The notes under the pieces: model-generated | Told to the model about the DNA's origin: nothing | Seen by the model: only the letters and a program-made list of their open reading frames with translations | The model's database searches: none | In this document: in pieces, positions 1 through 6,718 of the stretch | Numbering within the stretch: the stretch's first letter is position 1 | Layout: the number at the start of each line of letters is the position of its first letter | Source: an uncultured Ruminococcus sp. | Lineage (GTDB): Bacteria > Bacillota > Clostridia > Oscillospirales > Ruminococcaceae | DNA: 64,000 bases | NCBI GenBank assembly: GCA_945868475.1 | Contig: CAMBLM010000005.1 | Coordinates: 38,117 to 102,116, forward strand | Direction of reading: 5' to 3' | Program-made: the position numbers and the translations under genes

Positions 1-3
1 CGC

Positions 4-35
4 CCCCGAGAAAATATTCTTTCTCGGGGATTTTT
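4..35 (+). terminator. Rho-independent terminator of an upstream gene
   Basis: A 10-bp perfect stem, CCCCGAGAAA (4-13) with TTTCTCGGGG (20-29), has a 6-nt loop and is followed by ATTTTT. It probably ends a gene lying left of the window. Confidence 0.8.
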
Positions 36-56
36 ATTGCCTAAACAAAAATCAAC

Positions 57-106
57 TTTACAATATGTAAAATATACTTGACAAACTGTAAAATATATGC
101 TATCAT
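57..106 (+). promoter_or_regulatory. Promoter with two operator-like inverted repeats
   Basis: The -35 is TTGACA (78-83) and the -10 is TATCAT (101-106), 17 bp apart. Two related inverted repeats lie here: TTTACA-ATA-TGTAAA (57-71, perfect arms) and TTGACA-AAC-TGTAAA (78-92), whose left arm is the -35 box itself. The centres are 21 bp apart, about two helical turns. The likely ligand is the HTH protein encoded just downstream, giving autorepression; that binding is inferred. Confidence 0.75.
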
Positions 107-127
107 AAATTTGTCGGAGGTGATAGG

Positions 128-328
128 GTGGCAAAGAATCTAAAACTCAAAGCCGCAAGAGCGGCTCTCGATATGTCACAGCAGACGCTTGCCGAGAAAG
201 CAGGCGTTTCAAGGCAGACCATAAACGCTATCGAAAAAGGCGACTATAACCCTACGCTTAATCTGTGTATCGATATCTGCAAAGCATTGGGAAAAACACT
301 TGACGATATCTTCTGGGAGGGTGACTGA
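128..328 (+). CDS. Small XRE-family HTH transcriptional regulator
   Basis: A 66-residue protein that is essentially one Cro/C1-type helix-turn-helix domain. The recognition region around residues 17-37 (QTLAEKAGVSRQTINAIEKG) is typical of the family, and the C-terminal half matches the short YgzD/YozG-like regulators. The GTG start at 128 is set by a near-perfect ribosome site GGAGGTGAT (116-124). It is the first gene of a three-gene unit with two small membrane proteins (330-839 and 839-1336), the usual companions of this regulator type in Clostridia. The paired operators upstream suggest that it represses its own operon. The DNA-binding role is secure; the target is inferred. Confidence 0.9.
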   Translation: MAKNLKLKAARAALDMSQQTLAEKAGVSRQTINAIEKGDYNPTLNLCIDICKALGKTLDDIFWEGD

Positions 329-329
329 T

Positions 330-839
330 ATGAAAGAAATGAAAAAGGAAAGAAATTATGTAACTGTTTTCAGCGACTACGGACTGGACGAGCGCCAGAG
401 GAGCAAAAGCGAGAATATCGGCTTCCGATGCTTTCGTGAACTCTATATCACTTCGCTCACAATGACGGTCGTGTGGTACGTTATAAGCTGTGTTGTTGAT
501 ACAACTATTCCTATCGTGATAGTCGCAGGCAGCTATTTTGCGGCGGCGATAGTCTGCTACTGCATCTACGCTCTCCGTGCAGCGAAAGCAGGCGTTATCA
601 ACGGAATCACGGCTTTTTCATTCTCAACGGGAAGTCTTGCAAAAGCAATTTTGACGGCTTTGCTTGCTATTGTTTTCGGTTTGGGTGCAGGTCATCTTAT
701 CTCCGCTTCGGATAAAATGACGGATTGCATTGTTCTTGCCGTGCTGTGTGCAATGATTTCCGCAGAAAATTTCGTGCTGTACTTCTGCGGATTGAAAAAC
801 AACAAAGTGCTTGATGAACAGAACAAGGAGGAAGAGTAA
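330..839 (+). CDS. Small multi-pass membrane protein of unknown function
   Basis: A 169-residue protein with about four predicted membrane segments (roughly residues 30-50, 52-72, 93-115 and 120-142) and a charged N-terminus. The start is the ATG at 330, behind GGGAGG (315-320) and one base after the stop of the HTH gene, so the two are translationally coupled. It resembles the next gene in topology and in its C-terminal CAM/CGLKNN(K/R)VL motif, so the two are probably diverged paralogues. It recalls DUF3796/DUF6773-type proteins found next to small HTH regulators; this family name is from memory. No catalytic motif is visible. Confidence 0.75.
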   Translation: MKEMKKERNYVTVFSDYGLDERQRSKSENIGFRCFRELYITSLTMTVVWYVISCVVDTTIPIVIVAGSYFAAAIVCYCIYALRAAKAGVINGITAFSFSTGSLAKAILTALLAIVFGLGAGHLISASDKMTDCIVLAVLCAMISAENFVLYFCGLKNNKVLDEQNKEEE

Positions 840-1336
840 TGGCTAACGATAAAAACGCATTATCGGGAACTATCTTTGACGAGGCAGGCTATGACGAAAT
901 GCAGAAGTCCGAAAATCACGAGATAGGTTACAGGCTATTCAAAGCGATGTTTTTTATTGTGCTGGCTGCAGCGTTTATATTGACGATGGTTTGCGGAAAT
1001 GCCAACGATCTTTGGGGCATGGCAGTTTCACTTGCATTATTTGCCGTTGTTTTTGTATTTTATATCATATATGCCTATATGACTGCGAAAAAGGGAATAA
1101 TGAACCCCAAATTTGCAAAAGGCTGGTCGGCAAAGTGGATAATACCCGTTTATTTTATTTTGGAAGTCTTTGAAGCAGTTCAGATTTTTCGTCGTTCAGA
1201 GTATGAATTGAGCGATATTGCACTCATTATCCAATGGCAGATTATCATTATCAGCTGTATATTAATATCACTTTGCGCAATGAAAAACAACCGTGTTCTG
1301 AAAGCTCAGTTTGAGGAAAATGAAGCGGACGAATAA
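839..1336 (+). CDS. Small multi-pass membrane protein, paralogue of the preceding gene
   Basis: A 165-residue protein with four predicted membrane helices after a charged N-terminal 30 residues. The ATG at 839 overlaps the preceding stop codon (TAATG), showing tight coupling. It shares with the upstream protein an N-terminal (S)EN.(E)IG(F/Y)R motif, a YIIYAYMTAKKGI-like segment and a C-terminal CAMKNNRVL motif. It closes the regulator operon. Function unknown; possibly a DUF6773-type protein. Confidence 0.75.
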   Translation: MANDKNALSGTIFDEAGYDEMQKSENHEIGYRLFKAMFFIVLAAAFILTMVCGNANDLWGMAVSLALFAVVFVFYIIYAYMTAKKGIMNPKFAKGWSAKWIIPVYFILEVFEAVQIFRRSEYELSDIALIIQWQIIIISCILISLCAMKNNRVLKAQFEENEADE

Positions 1337-1379
1337 AAAAATCTTTTTATATAACGAAAATTTGCCTGTAAATGCAGCA

Positions 1380-1485
1380 TAATACTAAACACCAATAAAA
1401 TACAAGAAAAAATCCGCGCCGAAATCCAATATATCCAAGATTGTCGGCTTGATTTTTTTTAAATTTTAAATGGTGTTTAGTATAA
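1380..1485. mobile_element. MITE-like element, copy 1
   Basis: A 100-bp element (1383-1482) begins TACTAAACACC and ends GGTGTTTAGTA. It is flanked by a direct TAA duplication (1380-1382 and 1483-1485). The interior contains GAAAAAATC and GATTTTTTTT, and can fold back on itself. Read in reverse it is nearly identical to copy 3a at 29733. It encodes no protein. Confidence 0.85.
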
Positions 1486-1582
1486 ATTGTTATTGTGAAC
1501 AATTTATGCTGCATTTTTTGTCGATTAATGTGAAATCATGTCTAAAAACAAAGAAAAATTATATAAATATTGTGAATATATA

Positions 1583-1609
1583 TTGACATTATTAAAAATG
1601 TGATATAAT
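1583..1609 (+). promoter_or_regulatory. Promoter of the sodium-channel operon
   Basis: TTGACA (1583-1588) and an extended -10 TGATATAAT (1601-1609) are 15 bp apart. The spacer is short, but the TGN extension compensates. Confidence 0.6.
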
Positions 1610-1673
1610 AATGAATAAAGTCGAATGAAAGATTTAATAAAATATTTCTGGAAACAAATATAAGGTGATACAA

Positions 1674-2489
1674 TTGAAATTTCTGCTAAAAATAACCGAC
1701 AGCATGATATTTCAGAATATAATTCTTGGCATAATTATTTTTAATGCAGCTCTTATGGGACTGCAAACGATCTCGGGACTCTCGCCCGAAGCGGTTAATG
1801 TCCTATCCACGCTCGATACGGTATGTCTAGGCATTTTTATTGCCGAAATGCTGCTGAAAATGGCAGCTTACCGCCTTGATTATTTTCGCGATGGTTGGAA
1901 CTGGTTCGATATGGTGATAATACTTGTTTCGGTAGTGTCGGGTATGTCGTTTTTGTCAGCGTTCAGAGCATTCCGCGTACTGCGTGTGTTCCGTTCGCTG
2001 AAAGCACTGCGCGGCATGAAGCTTGTCAGCTCCGTGAAGCATCTGCAGGTGATAATCCTTGCAATATGCAGAGCTGTTCCGAGCATAATCTGGACGGGTC
2101 TTCTTATGATGCTGATATATTATATATTCGCGATCATTGGCGTTTCCACATTCGGTGAAGCTTTTCCCGAGTGGTTCGGCAGCCTTGGCAAAGCGATGTA
2201 CACGCTGTTCCAGGTGATGACGCTTGAAAGCTGGTCAATGGGTATCAGCCGTCCGGTTATGGAGGTTTATCCGATGGCATGGATATATTTTGTGCCGTTC
2301 GTGCTTATTTCGTCGTTCATCGTAATGAATGTTGTTGTCGGTATAGTTGTGAATTCCATCAGCGAAGTTACAACGGAGAAGGACAGCGCAAAGAGAGCCG
2401 AAGACGAAAGCAGCGACCTTTCAGCCGAGCTTGATGCACTGAAGGATCATATCGCAAAGATAGAAAAGCTTCTTGAAACAAAGAAATAA
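1674..2489 (+). CDS. Bacterial voltage-gated sodium channel (NaChBac-type)
   Basis: A single-repeat six-helix ion channel of about 271 residues that would assemble as a tetramer. The S4 voltage sensor shows basic residues at regular spacing (FRAFRVLRVFRSLKALRG, about residues 97-114). The pore carries TLESWSM (about residue 182), matching the TLESW selectivity filter of the BacNav family; this glutamate ring selects Na+. S6 is IVMNVVVGIVV, followed by an acidic neck and a C-terminal heptad segment (ELDALKDHIAKIEKLLE) like the BacNav coiled coil. I chose the TTG start at 1674 because AAGGTGAT (1662-1669) sits about 7 nt upstream; a GTG at 1665 is the alternative but would overlap that site. 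Two unknown genes follow on the same strand. Confidence 0.9.
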   Translation: MKFLLKITDSMIFQNIILGIIIFNAALMGLQTISGLSPEAVNVLSTLDTVCLGIFIAEMLLKMAAYRLDYFRDGWNWFDMVIILVSVVSGMSFLSAFRAFRVLRVFRSLKALRGMKLVSSVKHLQVIILAICRAVPSIIWTGLLMMLIYYIFAIIGVSTFGEAFPEWFGSLGKAMYTLFQVMTLESWSMGISRPVMEVYPMAWIYFVPFVLISSFIVMNVVVGIVVNSISEVTTEKDSAKRAEDESSDLSAELDALKDHIAKIEKLLETKK

Positions 2490-2548
2490 GGCCTGTGCCA
2501 TTAACAATATTTCATATCATAAAAGCAAATTTTTAGGAGGATAATCTT

Positions 2549-3274
2549 ATGTCAGAAGAAAACAAAGTCAAAACTTCGGAGAAACCGGCAAAAACCGCAG
2601 AGCAGAAGGAAAAAACGCTTGAAATAATCGTTGCGATATTTCTCGGCGTGACAGCTCTTTTAACATCATGGGCATCATGGGTAGGCTCTCTCCACGGCGG
2701 AAATCAGTCCACCAATTACACGGTCAGCAATAACCTTTCCGCAGAAGCAAATTCCGAATATAACACCGCGATGCAGAATTATATGCAGGATATGATGATA
2801 TGGAATCAGATCAACGAAGTTCTGCTCGATCAGCAGTTTGCTGAGGAGAGCGGCGATGATCTTACAGCTGAAAAGGCTGAATGGCGTCTTGACCAGCTTC
2901 TTGCTGACAACGTTACCGATTCCTTCCTCGATGCCATCAACTGGGCATTGGAGCAGGAAGAGGCTGCTTCTCCGTTTGAAATGGAAGGCTATGTTGAAAG
3001 CTATTTCGATACATACTATGACCTTATCGAACAGTCCGATGAAACTCTTGAACAGGGCAAAAAGGACAATTCCAACGGCGATGCATTCGGTCTTGTTACG
3101 GTAATTTATTCTGTGGTATTATTTATGCTCGGCATCGTGGGAACATTCAAAAATCTCCCCAACAGATATATCGTTCTCGCATTCTCGATCGCAGGCTTCC
3201 TTTTTGCAACTATCTATATGTTTACACTGCCGATGCCGACAGGCTTCAGCCTTTCAAGCTTCTTCGGCGGCTAA
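2549..3274 (+). CDS. Membrane protein of unknown function downstream of the Na+ channel
   Basis: A 241-residue protein. A charged Lys-rich N-terminus (1-27) is followed by one hydrophobic helix (about 28-48), a long acidic, probably extracytoplasmic domain (about 50-180), and two C-terminal helices (about 182-203 and 212-232). The ATG follows AGGAGGATAATCTT. It starts 59 bp after the channel gene without a terminator, so co-transcription is likely. I recognise no family. The acidic domain and the position suggest an accessory or sensor protein, but that is inference. Confidence 0.65.
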   Translation: MSEENKVKTSEKPAKTAEQKEKTLEIIVAIFLGVTALLTSWASWVGSLHGGNQSTNYTVSNNLSAEANSEYNTAMQNYMQDMMIWNQINEVLLDQQFAEESGDDLTAEKAEWRLDQLLADNVTDSFLDAINWALEQEEAASPFEMEGYVESYFDTYYDLIEQSDETLEQGKKDNSNGDAFGLVTVIYSVVLFMLGIVGTFKNLPNRYIVLAFSIAGFLFATIYMFTLPMPTGFSLSSFFGG

Positions 3275-3329
3275 TATGTGATATTAATAATGAAATTTAT
3301 AAAATAAAAATTTTTAGGAGGGAATTATT

Positions 3330-3725
3330 ATGGGTTTAGGTGAAATGCTCGGAGTTAAGAATATCAAGATCGAAACAAAAACTCCAATGTCTTTAGAGGA
3401 GTTTTTTGACAAGATAAAGGACGTGTCATTTGAAGCAGGCGTTCCGTCCATCGTAAAGCACGGCTTCAATACCGTTATCTGCTTCCCGAAGATCGACAGA
3501 GAAAACCAGATCTGGATCACGGGCGATAAGGGCAAGTTTACTGTTATGAGAAGCACTATTATCGCAGGCCTTGGCGAATCTATCAAGAATCAGATCGCCT
3601 CGGATGTTCTCAACGCTGTTACAGACGGTGCTGCAACGATGTTCAGCCAGCTCGGCAATCCAAAGAAAACCTGTATGGCTCTTTGCGATAAGGTAGCAGA
3701 TACCATTAAGTCGCTCGATCTTTGA
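3330..3725 (+). CDS. Hypothetical cytoplasmic protein, third gene after the Na+ channel
   Basis: A 131-residue soluble protein with no membrane segment, signal peptide or recognised motif. The ATG lies behind a strong site (TTTTTAGGAGGGAATTATT). It starts 55 bp after the preceding gene and is followed by a terminator at 3750-3779, so the channel unit ends here. The central region (TVICFPKI, QIWITGDKGKFTVMRS) looks beta-rich and the C-terminus helical. Function unknown. Confidence 0.65.
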   Translation: MGLGEMLGVKNIKIETKTPMSLEEFFDKIKDVSFEAGVPSIVKHGFNTVICFPKIDRENQIWITGDKGKFTVMRSTIIAGLGESIKNQIASDVLNAVTDGAATMFSQLGNPKKTCMALCDKVADTIKSLDL

Positions 3726-3749
3726 GTTTAATATAAAATGGCTAAAATG

Positions 3750-3779
3750 GCAGGTGTACGCTATGTATGCCTGCTTTTT
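3750..3779 (+). terminator. Terminator of the sodium-channel operon
   Basis: GCAGGTGTA (3750-3758) pairs with TATGCCTGC (3766-3774), including two G-T pairs, and is followed by TTTTT. Confidence 0.7.
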
Positions 3780-3815
3780 ATTATCGGTGCATGATAAGAA
3801 ATTAACAAAAAATAC

Positions 3816-3844
3816 TTGCAATTCGGGAACGTGTGTGGTATAAT
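3816..3844 (+). promoter_or_regulatory. Promoter of fba
   Basis: TTGCAA (3816-3821), 17-bp spacer, extended -10 TGGTATAAT (3836-3844). Confidence 0.8.
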
Positions 3845-3899
3845 ATGAACGTATATTAAATATGGGATAGTGTTATCCCGTGAAAGGATGTATATTATT

Positions 3900-4769
3900 A
3901 TGTCAAGACTCGTTTCCGCAAAAGAAATGCTGAACAAGGCTCGCGACGGCAAGTACGCTGTTGGTCAGTTCAACATCAATAACCTTGAATGGACAAAGTC
4001 TATCCTCCTTACAGCACAGGAACTCAATTCTCCTGTAATCCTCGGTGTTTCCGAAGGTGCCGGCAAGTATATGTGCGGCTATAAGACTGTTGTAGGCATG
4101 GTAAACGGTATGATGGAAGAACTCAACATCACTGTTCCTGTTGCTCTTCACCTCGACCACGGTACTTTTGAAGGCGCAAAGGCTTGCATCAATGCAGGTT
4201 TCTCCTCCATCATGTTCGATGGCTCACACTATCCTATCGCTGAAAATATTGCAAAGACAACTGCTCTTGTAAATGCCTGCGACGTTCTCGGTATCTCCCT
4301 CGAAGCTGAAGTTGGTTCTATCGGCGGTGAAGAAGACGGCGTTGTTGGTATGGGCGAATGTGCAGATCCTAACGAGTGCAAGCAGATCGCTGACCTCGGC
4401 GTAACAATGCTCGCAGCAGGTATCGGCAACATTCACGGTAAGTATCCTGCAAACTGGCCCGGACTTTCCTTTGAAACACTTGAAGCTGTAAAGGCTAAGG
4501 TCGGCGATATGCCTCTCGTTCTCCACGGCGGCACAGGTATTCCTGCTGATATGATCAAGAAGGCAATTTCTCTCGGCGTTGCAAAGATCAACGTAAACAC
4601 AGAGTGCCAGCTCGCATTCCAGGAAGCTACAAGAAAGTATATCGAAGAAGGCAAGGATCAGCAGGGCAAGGGCTTCGACCCACGTAAGCTCCTCGCTCCC
4701 GGCGCAGAAGCTATCAAGGCTACTGTTAAGGAAAAGATGGAACTCTTCGGTTCTGTTGGCAAGGCTTAA
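3900..4769 (+). CDS. fba: Class II fructose-1,6-bisphosphate aldolase
   Basis: A 289-residue zinc aldolase that cleaves fructose-1,6-bisphosphate to dihydroxyacetone phosphate and glyceraldehyde-3-phosphate in glycolysis. Family marks are HLDHG (residues 84-88, catalytic Asp and zinc His), DGSH, GSIGGEED, a second metal region GIGNIHGKYP, and LVLHGGTGIP binding the phosphate. The length matches the short FbaA/GatY class. The ATG at 3900 lies behind GAAAGGATG (3882-3890). A TTGCAA-17-TATAAT promoter and a strong terminator bracket it, so it is a single-gene unit. A tagatose-bisphosphate activity cannot be excluded, but with tpiA, gpmI and eno nearby the glycolytic role is the simplest. Confidence 0.95.
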   Translation: MSRLVSAKEMLNKARDGKYAVGQFNINNLEWTKSILLTAQELNSPVILGVSEGAGKYMCGYKTVVGMVNGMMEELNITVPVALHLDHGTFEGAKACINAGFSSIMFDGSHYPIAENIAKTTALVNACDVLGISLEAEVGSIGGEEDGVVGMGECADPNECKQIADLGVTMLAAGIGNIHGKYPANWPGLSFETLEAVKAKVGDMPLVLHGGTGIPADMIKKAISLGVAKINVNTECQLAFQEATRKYIEEGKDQQGKGFDPRKLLAPGAEAIKATVKEKMELFGSVGKA

Positions 4770-4790
4770 TTCTAATCCTCGGCTTAATTT

Positions 4791-4822
4791 AATTCGGAAT
4801 TATGAATTCGGAATTCGGAATT
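4791..4822. repeat. Heptamer array (AATTCGG type)
   Basis: Four 7-bp units (AATTCGG, AATTATG, AATTCGG, AATTCGG) plus AATT, 22 bp after the fba stop. It belongs to the family described in the findings. Confidence 0.85.
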
Positions 4823-4861
4823 AAATATTTCAGTTCCGTGCATGGTAATGAATAAAACAAA

Positions 4862-4905
4862 CGGTGCAATCACGATTTAATGTTCGTGGTTGCACCGCTT
4901 TTTTG
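4862..4905 (+). terminator. Terminator of fba
   Basis: A 14-bp perfect stem CGGTGCAATCACGA (4862-4875) with TCGTGGTTGCACCG (4884-4897), then a T run (4899-4904). Confidence 0.9.
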
Positions 4906-4930
4906 TGTGTAATATAAATGTTAAATGTAT

Positions 4931-6022
4931 TTATATGTTTTCTTTTTTCAATACATAGAATTGATCGCCGCCATCACCATTAATCCACTGAATATACATA
5001 TACATATCATCTCCGACCGAAAAAGCAAAATATTTTAAGTCACCAATTTTATTGGCTGTAATATCAACCTTATCTTGACTGCCGTCCGAATAGTATATAG
5101 TGATCTCTTTACCCGTTACATTTGCCTTGGTCAAAAACAGATCCCATGCCCATAATGGCCATACCGGCGAGGTAGGGTCGTATGTTATATCGGGGTTAAG
5201 CTCACATCCGCAAAAATCTATTGCGACCCAATTTCCGGATAAAAGCTTTAGTTTATTTACTCTTTCTAAATCCGGAAGAGCCTTTTTCTTGAATATATAT
5301 GAATTATTGCCATCTCCGTTTTCAAATCCCAAAAAGAGATAGTAGTCCGTTCCATCAGTAAAAATTTTATATGGATATGTCCCAATTTTCTTTGAAGAAG
5401 TATTAAATTCAGCTTTGTCATAAGAATCACTACATCCAATGAGAACATTTTGTTCGGAAACAAACTGGAGTGTTGTCATATAGAGATCGTCGTACCATTC
5501 TTTTTTTGAAGGATTATATGTGTTCGATTTAGAAATATCAGTAAGATATCTGAAATCGTAGACATCCCATGCACCTGCCATTTCCTTTGCGGAAAGGGTA
5601 ACTTCTTTGAGCCTTGTTTTGGATTCCTTTGAAGAAGTTTGGATTTTTACAGTAACGGCTTTTGATGTGTTTCCGACTTTGTAGGATTTACCGCTTTTGG
5701 TCAAAGCGGCGATCTTAAACTTATATGAACCCTCCTCAAGATTTTTTATGACTATCTTATTTCCTGTTATGGATTTGTATTTGACATATTTCTTTTTGCC
5801 TGCATCATATTTATATATTCTATACGCATCTGCACCGTCGACTTTATCCCAAGAAAGAGAGGCGGTATTATTTTTTACTTCGGCTTTGACGTTGTATGGA
5901 GCGGAAAAAACTGTTTCTGCGGCATAGCTTTCGATAGCCAACGTGCATTTATCGGTGGTTATCGGGCAAGCCGACACTAACATAAGCGCTGTCATTGCAA
6001 CAGCAATTTTTTTGATGTTCAT
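4931..6022 (-). CDS. Secreted Fn3 protein with a duplicated C-terminal domain
   Basis: A 363-residue protein with a signal peptide (about 1-30; the SACP motif is a weak lipobox). A fibronectin type III domain spans about 40-127 (SLSWDKVDGADAYRIYKY...). A domain of about 100 residues then occurs twice (about 147-247 and 258-360). Both copies open with (A/G)xW and a D(F) motif, contain Y(N/D)P and SD motifs, and close with NGDG....Y..KK. The repeat looks like a small beta-barrel, lipocalin-like, but I cannot name the family. The ATG at 6022 follows GGAGG by about 11 nt. It is divergent from an HTH regulator (6261) across a 238-bp gap with ATAACTA repeats. Cell-surface role inferred. Confidence 0.75.
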   Translation of the reverse strand: MNIKKIAVAMTALMLVSACPITTDKCTLAIESYAAETVFSAPYNVKAEVKNNTASLSWDKVDGADAYRIYKYDAGKKKYVKYKSITGNKIVIKNLEEGSYKFKIAALTKSGKSYKVGNTSKAVTVKIQTSSKESKTRLKEVTLSAKEMAGAWDVYDFRYLTDISKSNTYNPSKKEWYDDLYMTTLQFVSEQNVLIGCSDSYDKAEFNTSSKKIGTYPYKIFTDGTDYYLFLGFENGDGNNSYIFKKKALPDLERVNKLKLLSGNWVAIDFCGCELNPDITYDPTSPVWPLWAWDLFLTKANVTGKEITIYYSDGSQDKVDITANKIGDLKYFAFSVGDDMYMYIQWINGDGGDQFYVLKKENI

Positions 6023-6186
6023 AATAATTTGTACCTCCATGTGTATGACGTTAGTTTACTTTGCAAAGTTTAAATTATAAAATTAGAGTTTTAAATCATA
6101 TTTTAATTCCCCTTTGTCAATATTTAACTATATCAAATTATTATATATCATTAAATAATCATATACAGTTATCTTATGCATATTAT

Positions 6187-6240
6187 ATAACTAAATATAG
6201 TTATTTGTCAATAGTAAAATAACTAAATATGATATAGTTT
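6187..6240 (+). promoter_or_regulatory. Promoter and operator repeats between Fn3 protein and HTH gene
   Basis: An 18-bp inverted repeat ATAACTAAATATAGTTAT (6187-6204) abuts a -35 TTGTCA (6205-6210); the -10 is TATGAT (6228-6233), 17 bp away. A second ATAACTA (6219-6225) with TAGTT (6236-6240) straddles the -10. On the other strand a TTGACA (6120-6115) next to TATAGTTAA could serve the Fn3 gene. The repeats probably bind the HTH protein encoded at 6261. Confidence 0.65.
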
Positions 6241-6260
6241 TGTTATGGAAGGTGTTGATT

Positions 6261-6593
6261 ATGGCTTATTATCCAAGAATACGGGATTTGCGAGAGGACA
6301 GCGACAAAACCCAAAATGAACTGGCGGATTATTTGGGAACAACTGCGCAGTATTATGGTTTATACGAAAAAGGAGCAAACGAAATTTCTTTTGAACGAGC
6401 CATACTTATTGCCAAGTATTATGGGGTGAGTTTGGACTACATTGCAGGTCTGACAAACAATAAAAAAGGCTTGACATCGAGCGACCTTACAGCAGAACAG
6501 CAGGAATTGCTCAAACTTACGAGTGAGCTTTCCGATACAGATAAGAAAAAGATCACTGAAGCATTGAAAAGATTTCTGAATCTGCTGAACTGA
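6261..6593 (+). CDS. XRE-family HTH transcriptional regulator
   Basis: A 110-residue protein. Its N-terminal 65 residues form a Cro/C1 HTH (LREDSDKTQNELADYLGT, QYYGLYEKGANEI, ALILAKYYGVSLDYIAGLT-like). The C-terminal tail is helical (LTAEQQELLKLTSELSDTDKKKITEALKRF) and probably dimerises, as in repressors of the SinR/ImmR type. The ATG at 6261 follows GGAAGGTG (6247-6254). It is transcribed away from the Fn3 gene with shared operator-like sequence. Bidirectional control of both genes is inferred. Confidence 0.85.
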   Translation: MAYYPRIRDLREDSDKTQNELADYLGTTAQYYGLYEKGANEISFERAILIAKYYGVSLDYIAGLTNNKKGLTSSDLTAEQQELLKLTSELSDTDKKKITEALKRFLNLLN

Positions 6594-6620
6594 TATCACA
6601 TAAATTATTACAAAGCTAAA

Positions 6621-6660
6621 AAACGGCATATACCCAAAACTGATCTGGTATATGCCGTTT
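6621..6660. terminator. Bidirectional terminator
   Basis: A 14-bp perfect stem AAACGGCATATACC (6621-6634) with GGTATATGCCGTTT (6647-6660). It lies between the HTH gene and the convergent serine hydrolase. Confidence 0.8.
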
Positions 6661-6685
6661 AATATATTCTGTTGGGGTAAAGCAT

Positions 6686-6718
6686 AATTACGCATTGCGC
6701 ATTACGAATTACGCATTA
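6686..6718. repeat. Heptamer array (AATTACG type)
   Basis: AATTACG, CATTGCG, CATTACG, AATTACG, CATTA. The last unit overlaps the stop codon of the serine hydrolase gene on the minus strand. Confidence 0.85.

Larger units (their letters stand above)
1337..1673. other. Intergenic stretch holding a MITE-like element and a promoter
   Basis: This 337-bp AT-rich gap has no credible gene. It holds one copy of the TACTAA-ended inverted-repeat element (1383-1482) and the promoter of the sodium-channel gene (1583-1609). Confidence 0.7.
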
